In this document: positions 35,729-47,917 of the stretch, in pieces | Numbering within the stretch: position 1 is the first letter of the stretch | Layout: each line of letters starts with the position of its first letter | Assembly: GCA_030144725.1 (NCBI GenBank) | Contig: JASKMD010000025.1 | Span: forward strand, 7,581,663 to 7,645,662 | Source: Haematococcus lacustris | Taxonomy: Eukaryota; Chlorophyta; Chlorophyceae; Chlamydomonadales; Haematococcaceae | DNA: 64,000 bases | Reading direction: 5' to 3' | Translations under genes and position numbers: made by a program | The notes under the pieces: generated by a model | What the model was told of the DNA's origin: nothing | Database searches by the model: none | Seen by the model: only the letters and a program-made list of their open reading frames with translations

Positions 35729-36539
35729 CCTCTTGGTGCCTGGTGCCTGGGCAGCAGGTGCATGAGGTTGTCGAGGAGGAGGCTGTTGACAGGTGTCTAG
35801 GTGCTCATGTGTTGGCGTCAGGACTGAGAGGACCTGTCGAGCTGTTTGTGCGCCCTCTCAGCACTGAGGCCGCGATGCAGGACATTCGCCTGCAACGCGC
35901 AGGTTGTAACCGCGGTCGACACTAGCAGCGAGCACGGACACTGGGATGGCCTACATTAGGGAGCTGAGCATCGGGTGCGGCCAGCCTAAAAGTGTACCAA
36001 TAAATGTGGCTGGCTCACCTGTATGCTCAACGCCGCTCTTGCCTGCGATGCCGTACCTACAGGCCTATAGCGTGGACAAACACTACAGACGGGGTGCTTG
36101 CGGGGGCTTGCCGTTTTTGGTACCAATAATATTGCCGAAAATCGGCAAGGAGTAACCGGGAGGGTTGATTGCCTTGTGGGACCTGACTGAGAGCGGCTCA
36201 AATATCAACATTCAAATTCATGCGTGTATTGCTCATGCGGGCCTCGCCGCGATCGACCGCCGCGACCGACGTGGCCCAGTAGCCCCTGCAAACAGTCAGG
36301 GACAGTCGCCGCAGTAAAAACGGTCATCACGGCATGCCAAACAGATGCAGCTGAGCAGTACAAGGTGTTTAGGCCATTGCTCTGTTACCTTGCTGGGCAG
36401 GTTGGGTCCGGTCCCTCACGCCCGCCTTGCGCTTGCGTGTCAAGCTCGTGCTCATCTCCGTGGTTGTCCCCTGCTGCTCCTCAGGTGCAGCAACAAGTAG
36501 AGGGGTGAGCAACCCTAGGGCTGCACTAGCACCTGCTGC

Positions 36540-39500
36540 CAGCTGCTGCCAGCAGGAGGGGGGGGCAGGTCAGGGGCGGCACCCGCACCAGCTGCCTGCT
36601 GCTGCCAGGGGGGTGCAGCAGGAGGGGGGGGGCAGGTCAGGGGCGGCACCCGCACCAGCTGCCTGCTGCTGCCAGGAGGGTGCAGCAGGAGGGGGGGGCA
36701 GGTCAGGGGCGGCACCCGCACCAGCACCTGCTGCTGCCCCCAGCTCATCCCCATGCAGGGCGGCTACTGTGTTGCGAACATGGGTATAAAGGAGGGGGTG
36801 GGAGGGGGGGGGGAAGGGGTGGGAGGGGGTGGCGGGGGTGGGAGGGGCTGGGAGGGAGTGGGAGGGGCTGGGAGGGGCTGGGAGGGGGTGGGAAGGGTTG
36901 GCGGGGCAGTGAGGGGGCTGGGAGGGGGCGGGAGGGGGTGGGAGGCTTTGGCGGGGGCTGGGAGGTGGTGGGGCTGCAAGGGGGTTCGGCCGGTCGGAGT
37001 AGGCTAGTCAATCCTGCAAGGCAGAGTTGGGTCACGCCAAAGTCATTTCATTTGCCGTGCTTTCTTTTCCAGCAGCTGTGTCGTTGAGTAATGAACAAAG
37101 TAATAACGCGAAATTCTAATAACTCAGAGTGGTCAGCTCACAACATGCCGATTTGTGCAAGGGGTTCCCTTTTTCTGTGTGGCTGGCTAGAGAGACCTCT
37201 ATCCAATCGCACCTCGCTGCAATGTCGCGTTATTTCTTGCCCAACGACGGTTGACCGACGCCGCCTGCACCAATGAAAGGCTCGTGGAGCTCGAAGCACC
37301 GTAGCGGGGTGGGAGGGGGTGGGAGGGGTGCTAGGGGGCAGGGCCCAGGCAAATTCATGTCGCGCCAAAGTCATTTGCAACAAGCCTACTCAATGGATTG
37401 CCGTGCTTTCTTCTCCAACAGCTGTATCGTTGAGTAAGGAACAAAGTTACAGAGCCACAATCTAGATATTCAGTGTGGTCAGCTCACAACATGCCAGTTT
37501 GTGGAAGGGGGTCCCTTTTTCTGTATGGCTGGCTAGAGAGAAACGCACATTCTCCGCGTTTGTTGCAAAGTCGCTCAGTAACTTGCCCCACGTCGGTCTT
37601 CCGACGCCGCCTACACCAATGAAAGGCTCGTGGAGCAAGCCTGGCGGGCTGAAATGAGATTGTACTCCTGGCTCGATAGCACGCGCAGCTCCATCACTGA
37701 TGCCGCTACATACCACTAGAACAATCGGTTGTGAGCAGCTGAGGTGTGTCCGCGATCGCTTGCGCCGGCATGGCCTCACTTGCAAGAGCTAACGCGCCGC
37801 TCGCTAGTACATGCGCAATTATTCGCAGCTGCCAATGCGATAAACGCTATCGAAAACGGTGCAGTATTGAGTGAGTATGTGCATGAAGATTACCAACCCC
37901 ATGTTGGGGGCGCCTGAACTGCCACACTCAAGTTCGGGTTTCTTCACATCCTCGCCAAGCGGCCTGCACCATCAGGAAGCTCGCGCAGCCATGTTTGCCG
38001 GACTTCGGTGGTGTGCGCCACCGACATGTCGTGCATCGCTAACGGATAGCCAAGGAAGTAGCTTACCAGTGTAGCTAACGACGGTCTGTGATTGGGACAC
38101 ATCCGGGGTCACATGTGGCTGCCCGCATCGAAAGACTCCGATGGCAATTCCAGTCCTACATTAAACGCGCACTATTACACTGCAGCAGACGCAGCGAACG
38201 TTACATCAAATGATGGAGTAGATGGGCCGCAGTTGCATGAAGGTGCATGCAGGTGATCAAGTCAGGAGTCCCCAACATGGGGTTGGTAATCTTCATGCAA
38301 ATACTCACTCTATACTGCACCGTTCTCGATAGCGTTTGTCACATTGGCACCGGCGAGTTACTACGCGTCTACTGGCAAGCGGCGCGTTAACCCTTGCAAG
38401 TGAGGCCTTGCCGGCGCAAGCGATCGCGGACACACCTCAGCTGCTCACAACCGATTGTTCTAGTGGTATGTAGCGGCATCAGTGATAGAACTGCGCTTGC
38501 TATCGAGCCAGAAGTACAATCAATGTTTAGCCCGCCAGGCTCACTCCGCAAGCCTTTCATTGGTGCAGGCGGTGTCGGAGGACCGTCGTTGGGCAAGTTG
38601 ACACTCGACATTGCTGCGAGGTGCGATTGGAAAGAGGTCTCTCTAGCCAGCCACACAGAAAAAGGGACCCCCTTGCACAAATCGGCATGTTGTGAGCTGA
38701 CCACTATGACTTTCCAGACTTTCGAGTGTCAACATTGTTCCTAACTCAACGACACTGCTGTTGGAGAAGAAAGCACGTCATTTCATTGAGTAGGCTTGCG
38801 GGAACATACTTTGGCGTGACCTAACTTTGCCTTGCAGTGCTGCCTAGCCCAACCGGACCACCCTTTGGCAGCCCCACCCCCCTCCCAGCCCCAGCCCCAC
38901 CCCCTCCCACCCCCTCCCACCCCCTCCCACCTCCCCCCTCCCACCCCCTCCCACCCCCTCCCAGCCCCAGCCCCACCCCCTCCCACCCCTGGGCAGCCCA
39001 CCCCTCTTGCGCCACCCCCTCCCAGCCCCACCCCCTCCCAGCCCCTCCCACCCCCTCCCAGCCCCAGCCCCGCCCTCCCACCCCCTGTCAGCCCCAGCCC
39101 CACCCCCATCCCCGCCATCCCACCCCTTCCCACCCCCAGCCCCGCCCTCCCACCCCCTCCCACCCCCTCCCAGCCCCAGCCCCGCCCTCCCACCCCCTCC
39201 CACCCCCAGCCCCACCCCTTCCCAGGCCCTCCCAGCCCCAGCCTAGAAGCACAGCTGCGCAAGTGCCTCCCATATGGTTCGCAGTCGGCAGCGTGCTAAA
39301 TACGTAGCCCAAACAAAATCACATAGGGCTGCTTATCTACACAGTCCCAATGGCCTGAAAGCCACAGCAAGGAAGGCTAAGGCTGACCTGCGCTGCCCCC
39401 CCCTCCTGCTGCACCCCCTGGCTGCACCCTCCTGCACCCCTGGCTGCACCCTCCTGCTGCACCCCCTGGGCTGCCCCCCCCTCCCGCTGCACCCCCCTGG

Positions 39501-39620
39501 CAGCAGCAGGCAGCTGGTGCTGGTGCTGCCCCTGACCTGCCCCCCCCTCCTGCTGCACCCCCCTGGCAGCAGCAGGCAGCTGGTGCTGGTGCTGCCCCTG
39601 GGCTGCCCACCCCTCCAGCT
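36540..39620. repeat. Large inverted repeat with ~1.3-kb arms
   Basis: The arms 36540-37910 and 38250-39620 are inverted copies. In order they contain GCAGGTCAGGGGCGGCACCC units, a GGGAGGGGGTGGG minisatellite, a segment with GTTGTGAGCAGCTGAGGTG, and TGCATGAAGATTACCAACCC next to the loop. The loop 37915-38245 is a copy of the 27500-27860 repeat. Exact outer ends and a target duplication were not found. Confidence 0.75.
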
Positions 39621-39896
39621 GAGCAGCAGGGGTAGTAGTAGTTGTTACACTAAGGAGGTAGGGCTCGGGTGGATACAAGCCAACCTCCAAAGGTAAAAGA
39701 CTTAGGAGAGAACAGAGAGAAAGGGAAAAAGAAGGGGAACTACTAAGGAGAGAAAGAACTCAGAGAAGGAAGGGGAAGGGAGCCCTCGAGAAGCGGAGAA
39801 GTCAGAGAAGCGGAGGAGCAAGGGGCGCAAAAGGTTGGAGGGCTGGTAAAGACGCAAAAGCTAGGAGGGCTAGGAAGGAGAGGGGAGTGAAACACG

Positions 39897-42105
39897 TTAA
39901 GGGTCAGAGGGACTAGGAGGAATAACCGGGAAAGTGACACTAAGGGATCCGTCTTGAGTAGAGATGAAGGGATGGGGATGGGGGAGGTTCCAGCCAGGAG
40001 GGTTGGGATGGGCTAGGGTGAAGTCTTGTAGGTGAAGCCAAAAGGTAGAGATAGCAAGCTGGCTGGCCGCAGAAATGGGGGAAAGGGTGGTAGGGGCGGT
40101 CGCTTGAGTGGTGGGGTGATGGGTGAGAGCCCAAAGACGGCGACGGCCAAAGTCCATCGCATCAAGGGCAGCCATGCAAACCAGGCTCCAGAGGGAAGGA
40201 GGGAAGGTAGGGGTGGGGGGGATGAGGCACCAAAGGGAGGATTGGTGAACTTGGGTGCCGAGGCTGAGGGAGAGCTGTTGTCTAATGGTAACGGCGATGG
40301 GGCAACTCCAGAAGCTGTGTTGGCGGCTGTGACGGGGATGGTGAGAGGGGTCGCAAGGGCAAGACCAGGGGGTGATGCGGCTCCCAGGGATGGCATTGAT
40401 GCTCAAGCGCCAAAGGGTCTCTTTAAGGAGGTTGGAGCAAGGAATCTTCCAGGCTTTGTTAAGGTTGGCAGTGAAAGCTTGAAGGGCTAGCGCTCGAGAG
40501 GTAGGTGGGTGAGGTGTGGATAGAGCTTGGTTGATGTAAGAGATGTGGGCCTGCTTGCGGGCAGAGGTGATGTGGGGAGTGAGCATGGAGGTGAAGACCC
40601 TCACAGGGGTCCCAATGAGGGTGGGGAAGACCCGAGGGGCAGAGGTGGTGGGTGAGGACCAAGAGAGGGAGGTAAGGTGTTGGAGGGGGACTGGTGTAAC
40701 TGGGAGGGGTTGGCTGGGAGAGGTAGCGGGAAGGGATAAAGGGCCGAGGGCTTGGAGGGCTTGGCACATGAGGGTAATGATGCCTTGGGGGAGTAGGTGG
40801 GGTTGGTGGAGTGCAGGGAGGCCTATGATGCCTCGAGAAATGTCAGGAACGGTGGCTTGGGTAGAGAGAAGTAGGGTATGAGCAGGGTGGAGAGAGGGAC
40901 AGGCGTGGGTGAGGAGGGTGGCTGCTAGGGGGATCCATGAAGGGGATGATTGAGAGGGGGTTGGGGGGGGTTGGTGAAGGGGGGAGGGTGTTGGGGTTGG
41001 TATGAGAAGGCTGGGTAGGGTGGTAGGGGCTGTCTCGGGAGGGGCTAGGTGGTAGGCTGGAGGAGAGAAGGGGGGTGAAAAGACGGGAGAAGAGGGAGTG
41101 AAGGGTGTGGTAGAGATTGGAGAGGAAGGTACGGATAAAAGAGAGGAAGGGGCGGGTAGGTGTAGGGCGGGTAAAGGGTGGGGGGTGAAGGGTGGGATTG
41201 ACTGGTGGGGGGGACGGGGACGGGGACGGGGACGGGGACGGGGACGGGGACGGGGACGGGGACGGGGACGGGGACGGGGACGGGGACGGGGAGGGAAGGG
41301 TGGAGTAGGCGTGGTCATTGATGAGGTGGTGTAGAAGCCGTGTAGCCATGGCGGCGTGCCGAGCCTGGATATGTTCTCTTAGAGGTAGGAGGCCAAAACC
41401 TCCGTCAGCAGGACGGCCTATGGCAAGGGGGTAAGGGAGGTTCTTGACCACAAGGTGGTAGAGGGTATGGGTGAAGGTAGGGAGAGTAGGTGGTAGGCCC
41501 GAGAATTCGGCGTGGTAGAGGAAGGTGCTAAGGGCATAGGTGGAGGAGGCGATGCCCTTGCCCATGGTAGAGAGGGGGAGGCCGTTGAGACGGTGGAGGT
41601 GTTTGGTGGCTTGCCTCAGGCGCTCCTCCCAGGCTGAGGAGGTAGCTGGGTCGGGGTGAGGGGAGAGGGTGTTTGGAGGTCTAAGAGAGGCTCGGGTGGC
41701 TCTGGTGTGGCGAGGGGTGGGGGAGGAGAGGGTAGGGTTGGCCTGTTGGATGCCAAGGGAAGTGGCGGAGTGATGGACAGGGATGCCAGCCAGATGGGTG
41801 GGGGGAGAGGGGAGGGGGACGCCAATGAGGACAGCAGAGGATTTGTCTGTATTTACCCGTTGCCCCGAAGCGTCTCCAAAGGTAGTGAGAGCAAGGGAGA
41901 GGGTGGAGAGGGCAGGGTCTGTGAGGTCGCCTTGGTGAATCTGGGTATCGTCAGCGAAGAAAGTGCAGACGAGCCGAGAGCCTCCGATCCGCACGCCTAG
42001 CTGTGGGTGGGAGATGAGCCAGGAGGCGAACCCTTGAGCCACAAAGAGGTAAAGGAGGGGTGAGAGGGGGCAGCCTTGTCGGACGCCCGCGGACCAGGTG
42101 AAAAG
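39897..42105 (-). pseudogene. LINE (non-LTR) reverse transcriptase, 5'-truncated and frameshifted
   Basis: Begins at about 42105 with AGVRQGCPLSPLLYLFVAQG, the motif preceding the catalytic box. FFADDTQIHQGD (FADD, with the two catalytic Asp) and GQRVNTDKSSAVLIGVP follow. A thumb/C-terminal region follows (WEERLRQATKHLHRLNGLPL, GRPADGGFGLLPLREHIQAR). The frame then crosses a (GGGGAC)n tract (41213-41292) and a frame change near 40.9-41.0 kb. It ends after WRLSINAIPGS and CPCDPSHH...HSFWSCPIA (a CCHC-like end) at 39897. N-terminal RT motifs and the endonuclease are absent. Confidence 0.85.
41213..41292. repeat. (GGGGAC)n hexanucleotide tract within the LINE
   Basis: About 13 perfect copies. 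Read as SPSPSP or RPRPRP on the minus strand. Confidence 0.95.
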
Positions 42106-42589
42106 GGGTCAGGGGTCAGGGCGGAGCTGGACACCAGCTCGACACGCAAGCGGAGGGCGGGCGGGAGGGACCGGACCCAACAAGTCGAGCAAGGTGACGT
42201 AGCAATGGCCTACACACCTTGTGTGGCCTCACAGAGTGGCCAGGTAGTAGGTACTACTCACGAAGCGGTCAAGCAATGCAGCAGCGTTGCACTCGTGCAA
42301 ATTAAGGCCTGGCTGGCTTGAAAAACCTGAGAGTTGAGGTCTATAACTTGGTATGTGGGCTGCTGTGACCTAGAGGATGACAAGACTTTCTTGGGCCAAA
42401 GTGTAATTCTCACTCGGTGTCGAGTTGCTGGGCTAGGTGTGGGGCTGTGACCCTGATTTTGGCTAAGGGAGTTGGCACCGTGTGACCAAAGTGACCTTTC
42501 ATGAAATGTGAGTATGAGAGGTTGTAGAGGGTGGTTACAGCTGCCCAACCTAGTAGGTGGCATGCAAAAAGTCCCAGCCTGTGATGAGT

Positions 42590-44475
42590 TATGGCCCGTG
42601 TCCTAGGACCCTGTACAGGGTCCTAGAGTCACCATGGTCGTAGGACCCTGTACAGGGTCCTGTGTACCTGATGAGTGTAGATGTTTTAATCATTCCTTGC
42701 ATCCCTATGTGATAGAACCATGTTAGGATTCCTACATAGCTTGTGGTTGGTCCTGTTGACCCCGTTTGGATGCTTTTGACCATGTGTGCCAGGACCCTGT
42801 ACAGGGTCCTACGATGAGTGCCTTTCCTCACAGGGTCCTGGTACCTCACCACAGGGTTCTGGCTCACAGGGTCCTGGCACCACACCACAGGGTTCTGGCA
42901 CCACAGGGTCCTGGTACCACACCACAGGGTCCTGCTGCACACCTACAGGGTCCTGGCACCTCACCACAGGGTTCTGGCACACAGGGTCCTGGCACCACAC
43001 CACAGGGTTCTGGCACCACAGGGTCCTGGTCCCACACCACAGGGTCCTGCTGCACACCTACAGGGTCCTACGATGAGTGTCTTTCTCCACAGGGTCCTGG
43101 TACCACACCACAGGGTTGTGGCTCACAGGGTCCTGGTACCACACCACAGGGTTGTGGCTCACAGGGTCCTGGTACCACACCACAGGGTCCTGGCTTACAG
43201 GGTCCTGGCACCACACCACAGGGTCCTGTCACCTCACCACAGGGTCCTGGCACCTCACCACAGGGTCCTGGCCCACAGGGTCCTGGCACCACACCACAGG
43301 GTCCTGGCTCACAGGGTCCTGGCACCACACCACAGGGTCCTGGCCTACAGGGTCCTGGTACCACATCACAGGGTCCAGACACCACAGGGTCCTGGCACCA
43401 CTCCACAGGGTCCTGGCACCACACCACAGGGTTCTGGCACCTCACCACAGGGTTCTGGCACCTCACCACAGGGTCCTGGCCCACAGGGTCCTGGCAACAC
43501 ACCACGGGGTTCTGGCACCACACCACAGGGTCCTGGCCCACAGGGTCCTGCTGCACACCCACAGGGTCCTGGACCACAGGGTTCTGGCACCACACCACAG
43601 GGTCCTGGCACCACAGGGTCCTGGCACCACACCACAGGGTTCTGGCACCACAGGGTCCTGGCACCTCACCACAGGGTCCTGGCACCACAGGGTCCTGGCA
43701 CCACACCACAGGGTCCTGGCCCACAGGGTCCTGGCAACACACCACAGGGTCCTGGCACCACACCACAGGGTTCTGGCACCACACCACAGGGTCCTGGCCC
43801 ACAGGGTCCTGGCACCTCACCACAGGGTCCTGGCACCACAGGGTCCTGGCACCACACCACAGGGTCCTGGCAACCACCACAGGGTCCTGGCACCACACCA
43901 CAGGGTCCTGGCCCACAGGGTCCTGGCACCCACCACAGGGTCCTGGCACCACAGGGTCCTGGCACCACACCACAGGGTCCTGGCACCACCACAGGGTCCT
44001 GGCACCCTCACCACAGGGTCCTGGCACCACAGGGTCCTGGCACCACACCACAGGGTTCTGGCACCACAGGGTCCTGGCACCTCACCACAGGGTCCTGGCA
44101 CCACAGGGTCCTGGCACCTCACCACAGGGTCCTGGCCCACAGGGTCCTGGCACACACCACAGGGTCCTGGCACCACACCACAGGGTTCTGGCACCACACC
44201 ACAGGGTCCTGGCACCACAGGGTCCTGGCACCTCACCACAGGGTCCTGGCACCACAGGGTCCTGGCACCACACCACAGGGTCCTGGCCCACAGGGTCCTG
44301 GCGCACACCCACAGGGTCCTGGCACCACAGGGTCCTGGCACCACACCACAGGGTCCTGGCACTCACAGGGTCCTGGCACCTCACCACAGGGTCCTGGCCC
44401 ACAGGGTCCTGGCACCTCACCACAGGGTCCTGGCACCACAGGGTCCTGGCACCACACCACAGGGTCCTGCTTCAC
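42590..44475 (+). repeat. ACAGGGTCCTGG tandem array
   Basis: About 1.7 kb of variable 16-30-bp units built on CACAGGGTCCTGGCACC, preceded by three copies of the palindrome AGGACCCTGTACAGGGTCCT (42605-42624, 42642-42661, 42791-42810). No stop codon arises in any forward frame, so the 470-592-codon ORFs are artefacts. Confidence 0.95.
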
Positions 44476-44499
44476 TGACCCTCCACATATATTGAAGTC

Positions 44500-45200
44500 A
44501 TCATTAGTGCTATTGCTTCATTCAATTATGCGTGCTACAACTGCAACCAAAACTGTAACACGGTATGCCCGGTATGGGTATAAGGTAACAAAATAATCCG
44601 GCTGCATGGAGGCTTGCATCAAGTTCACGCAAAGGAAGTGCGAAGGAAGCAAAGGAATCACGCAGGAATGCAGACTGTCCCGCCAAGCCGGCGTTAGCAG
44701 CCAGGGGCGGCCAGGAGCAGCCCAGGACAGGACATCGTCGCCAAAAGGGTAGCTACGAGCCAGCAGCATCTCTCACCACCAGGTGCGCTGATGTGATGTG
44801 CATGATGCGCTAGCCACGAACACTCGCCACTAGCCATCGCCACCGCACTAGCCACTAGCCATCGCGTTTAGCCACAAAAGGTAGCGGACAACAACACAGG
44901 CGGACACAACGCAGCCATCAACAGCCAGGAGCGGAGAAGGATTAGAGGTTGCAGCCAGGAGCAGCCAGCAGAAACGGGCATATCGTAGCCGAGCCAGCCA
45001 GCCATGCGCCCAGGTTGAGCGAAGGGGCCAAGAAATGGCGTGATCGCCAGGGAAATGTGCGACGTGAGGGAAAGGTCATAGCGAAGATCATCGACAAATG
45101 CAAAGAAATTGCTTCTCATGTGGCTCGGGTTGCTTGCAGGTGGAGTGCCAAGAACTCAAGATAAAAACAAAAAGGAACAGCTAAGAGGTGTACTTAGTGC
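44500..45200. other. No recognisable gene
   Basis: Contains CACTAGCCATCGC repeats and a 71-codon plus-strand frame (44949-45164) ending ACRWSAKNSR with a basic helix. No family or splice context supports it. Confidence 0.35.
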
Positions 45201-46439
45201 TTCCTCACCCTCACCATTACCATGACAATGAAGACCCTACTGCTATGCCAAGTGAGTGCCTTCGTCATGCAACACATGACTACCAGCTTGCCACGATGTT
45301 ATGCCAGCCTCAACGTAAGCACGTCCCTTGCTTGCTGCAGGTCTGATGCCTACACTCCTGCCCTTGCCTACCCTGTGCCACCACCACCACCACCACCTTG
45401 CCGTCTGGAACCACCCCCTCCACCTCCCCCTCTCCCGCCCTCTCTCACTCCCACTCCCACTCCCACTCCCCCATCAACAATGGTACGTTCACCGCTGCCA
45501 CCCCTATCTCTTGCCCAACGCCGCGAGGAACCACTCAGGTGAGACCGAGCTTAGTATGCTCTAGCCCCCCTCACAAACATAATGAGCGGCGATCATGAGC
45601 AGCACCCTCCCATTTCCCCCCATCACACACTCCACTCTACAAATGGTGAGTGGCTTGCTGTTGCAAATGTGTGGCTCCATGTACCCAGTCTGACTGCTAG
45701 CATGCCCTTGGTAACTGCAGGTTCTTCTGGTCACACCCATCCCCCTTTTCCACTACCAATACCACCACCACCACCACCTCCCTTCCCCCTCTCTCTCCCT
45801 CTCCCCTCCCATACTCCATACTCCCATACTCCCATACTCCCAAGCCTCCCATACTCCCAAGCCCCCACCTTATACTCCTCATCGCAATCCCACCCCACTG
45901 GCGCAGATGGTGCCTGGTGATATGGTAAGGCCACGGTGTAGCTAACACAGTGCCCAGCCTGGTCACCCTACCGCACGTGCACGCCCCTTGGTTGCTGGTC
46001 TGATGGGCACCTCCCCTCCACTTTCCCTACACAACCAACCCCTCCCAATTCGTCCCCCCCCGCCCCCGCTCACTCCCCCGCCCCCACCCAGGCCCATGCC
46101 CCCAACCCAGGCCCCCACCCAGCCCAACCCAGGCCCCCACCCAACCCAACCCATGCCCCCAACCTACCCCCGCCCCACCTCCCCCCCTCCCGCCTCCCTG
46201 CCTCCCCGCCTCCCGCCTCCCTGCCTCCCGCCTCCCGCTTTCCACTTCTACCCCGCCTCCCCGCCTTCACTCCTCCACTCCCACCCCCTTCCCAGCAGCA
46301 GTCATCAAGCCGCCAGAAGGTAGGTAGGTGCTACAGTGCCCCTACTATATCTGCTGCTGTCGCTGCTCCTGCTGCTGCTGCCCCCCTGCTACTGCTGTCC
46401 CCTTGCTGCCGCTGCTGCTGCCCCCCTGCTGCGGCTGCT

Positions 46440-46757
46440 CCTCCCCTCCCCTCCCCTCCCCTCCCCTCCCCTCCCCTCCCCTCCCCTCCCCTCCCCTCCC
46501 CTCCCCTCCCCTCCCCTCCCCTCCCCTCCCCTCCCCTCCCCTCCCCTCCCCTCCCCTCCCCCTCCCCTCCCCTCCCCTCCCCTCCCCTCCCCTCCCCTCC
46601 CCTCCCCTCCCCTCCCCTCCCCTCCCCTCCCTCCCCTCCCCTCCCCTCCCCTCCCCTCCCCTCCCCTCCCCTCCCCTCCCCCTCCCCTCCCCTCCCCTCC
46701 CCTCCCCTCCCCTCCCCTCCCCTCCCCTCCCCTCCCCTCCCCTCCCCTCCCTCCCCT
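46440..46757. repeat. (CTCCC)n pentanucleotide array
   Basis: About 60 copies with three phase slips. ORFs of PPLPS or GEGRGG type are artefacts. Confidence 0.97.
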
Positions 46758-47334
46758 GCAGCCATGAGCAGAAAGCAAGAGTAGCAGCCAAGAGCAGCAG
46801 GTAGGAGGCGCTTGGAGCGGCAGCCAGGACTTCCGGTGAGTGCACATGCTTGGGAGGTGGTGGTGGTGTCAGCCTAGCCTGCCAGGTTCTGGTCATGCAT
46901 GTCCTAATTCATCTGCTTGCTGGCTGATGTTTGATTGCAGTTGTCGACAGCTGGAGCATGGCAGGTGAAGCATGGCCGGGTTGATTGCAAGCATGGCGGT
47001 AGAGCAGCAACCAACAAGGAGCCAGCAAGGACCGTACCCTCCTCGTACCCCGTACCCTCCCCCGGCGTCGTGACATGGAGCATAACTGTAAGTGGCCAGT
47101 CCCTGCACATGAGTGGTCCCCAATGCCAAGCCTAAATGCAAGGATGCCTCTTGTTGCCGCAGGTCTGATGGTCACACTGCTGCCCCTTGCCCCCTTCCCC
47201 CTTCCCCCTTCCCTGCCCAAGCCCACCACCACCACTTCCGAGTCTGCCACCTACCTACCCTCCTCCCCTCCTCCCCTCCTCCCCTCTTCTCTCCTCTCCC
47301 CCACCCAATGGCACCCAGCAGCCCTTGGCGTAGC

Positions 47335-47485
47335 AGCATGGAGCGGGCAGCCTGGAGCGGGCAGCCCGGAGTGGGCAGCATGGAGCGGGCAGCCTGGAGC
47401 GGGCAGCCTGGAGCGGGCAGCCTGGAGCGGGCAGCCTGAAGCGGGCAGCCTGGAGCGGGCAACCTGGAGTGGGCAACCTGGAGCC
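47335..47485. repeat. 15-bp GGAGCGGGCAGCCTG repeat
   Basis: About ten copies with few changes. Confidence 0.93.
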
Positions 47486-47645
47486 AAGCCTAGCCCAGCC
47501 TACCCCAGCCTAGCCTAGCCTAGCCTACCCCAGCCTAGCCTAGCCTAGCCTACCCCAGGCTAGCCTTGCCTAGGCTAGCCTACCCTAGCCTACCCTAGCC
47601 TAGCCTACCCCAGGCTAGCCCAGCCTAGCCTAGCCCAGCCTGATT
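47485..47645. repeat. AGCCT/ACCCC pentanucleotide tract
   Basis: Runs of CCTAGCCTAGCCTACCCCAG. Confidence 0.93.
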
Positions 47646-47917
47646 TGGTGCCATGGGGCATAGGCAGCAAGGCAAAGTGCTTAGCAGTCCCGTGATAAGG
47701 TGTTGGCCCATAGCAATGAGGTGCAGCCAGTCCTTGTGGTTGTGCACATGGCATAGGTGGTGAGCAATGCATGAGTCGTTGTGTTGTTGTTGTAGTGATG
47801 TTGTGTGGTGTTGTTGTGTGGTGTTGTCACCTTGCATCAATGCATGTGCTTAGCACCAGCAATACATGCCGTTTGTTGTGGTGTTGCGAGGTGTTCGGGC
47901 GTCGTTGCATACGTTGT

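Larger units (their letters stand above)
32011..36171. mobile_element. Long-TIR transposon with CAATCA termini (copy 2)
   Basis: Inverted arms of about 315 bp (32011-32327 and 35862-36171) start CAATCAACCCTCCCGG. They are flanked by the 7-bp direct repeat CCTTGTG (32004-32010 and 36172-36178). The interior is two head-to-head copies of a unit: a unique ~400-bp part, CTG-rich units, then the GGGAGGGGGTGGGGCAGG minisatellite. The same unit is found in the element at 11546-16746. A related unoccupied target may be 30178-30195. Confidence 0.75.
45200..47500 (+). other. Proline-rich exon-like units (paralogous to 12.0-13.7 kb)
   Basis: At least four modules of donor-like GT, spacer, GCAGGT(C/T)TGATG-type acceptor region and Pro-rich open stretch (acceptors near 45340, 45718, 45995 and 47160). 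The modules at 46760-47060 align with 12870-13270. A CTCCC expansion fills one unit. Confidence 0.4.

Noticed and set aside
42766..44596. Overlapping plus-strand ORFs of 470-592 codons (GPGTTPQGP-type repeats)
   Set aside because: All three forward frames are open because the tandem unit lacks stops. There is no start context, splice evidence or non-repeat domain.
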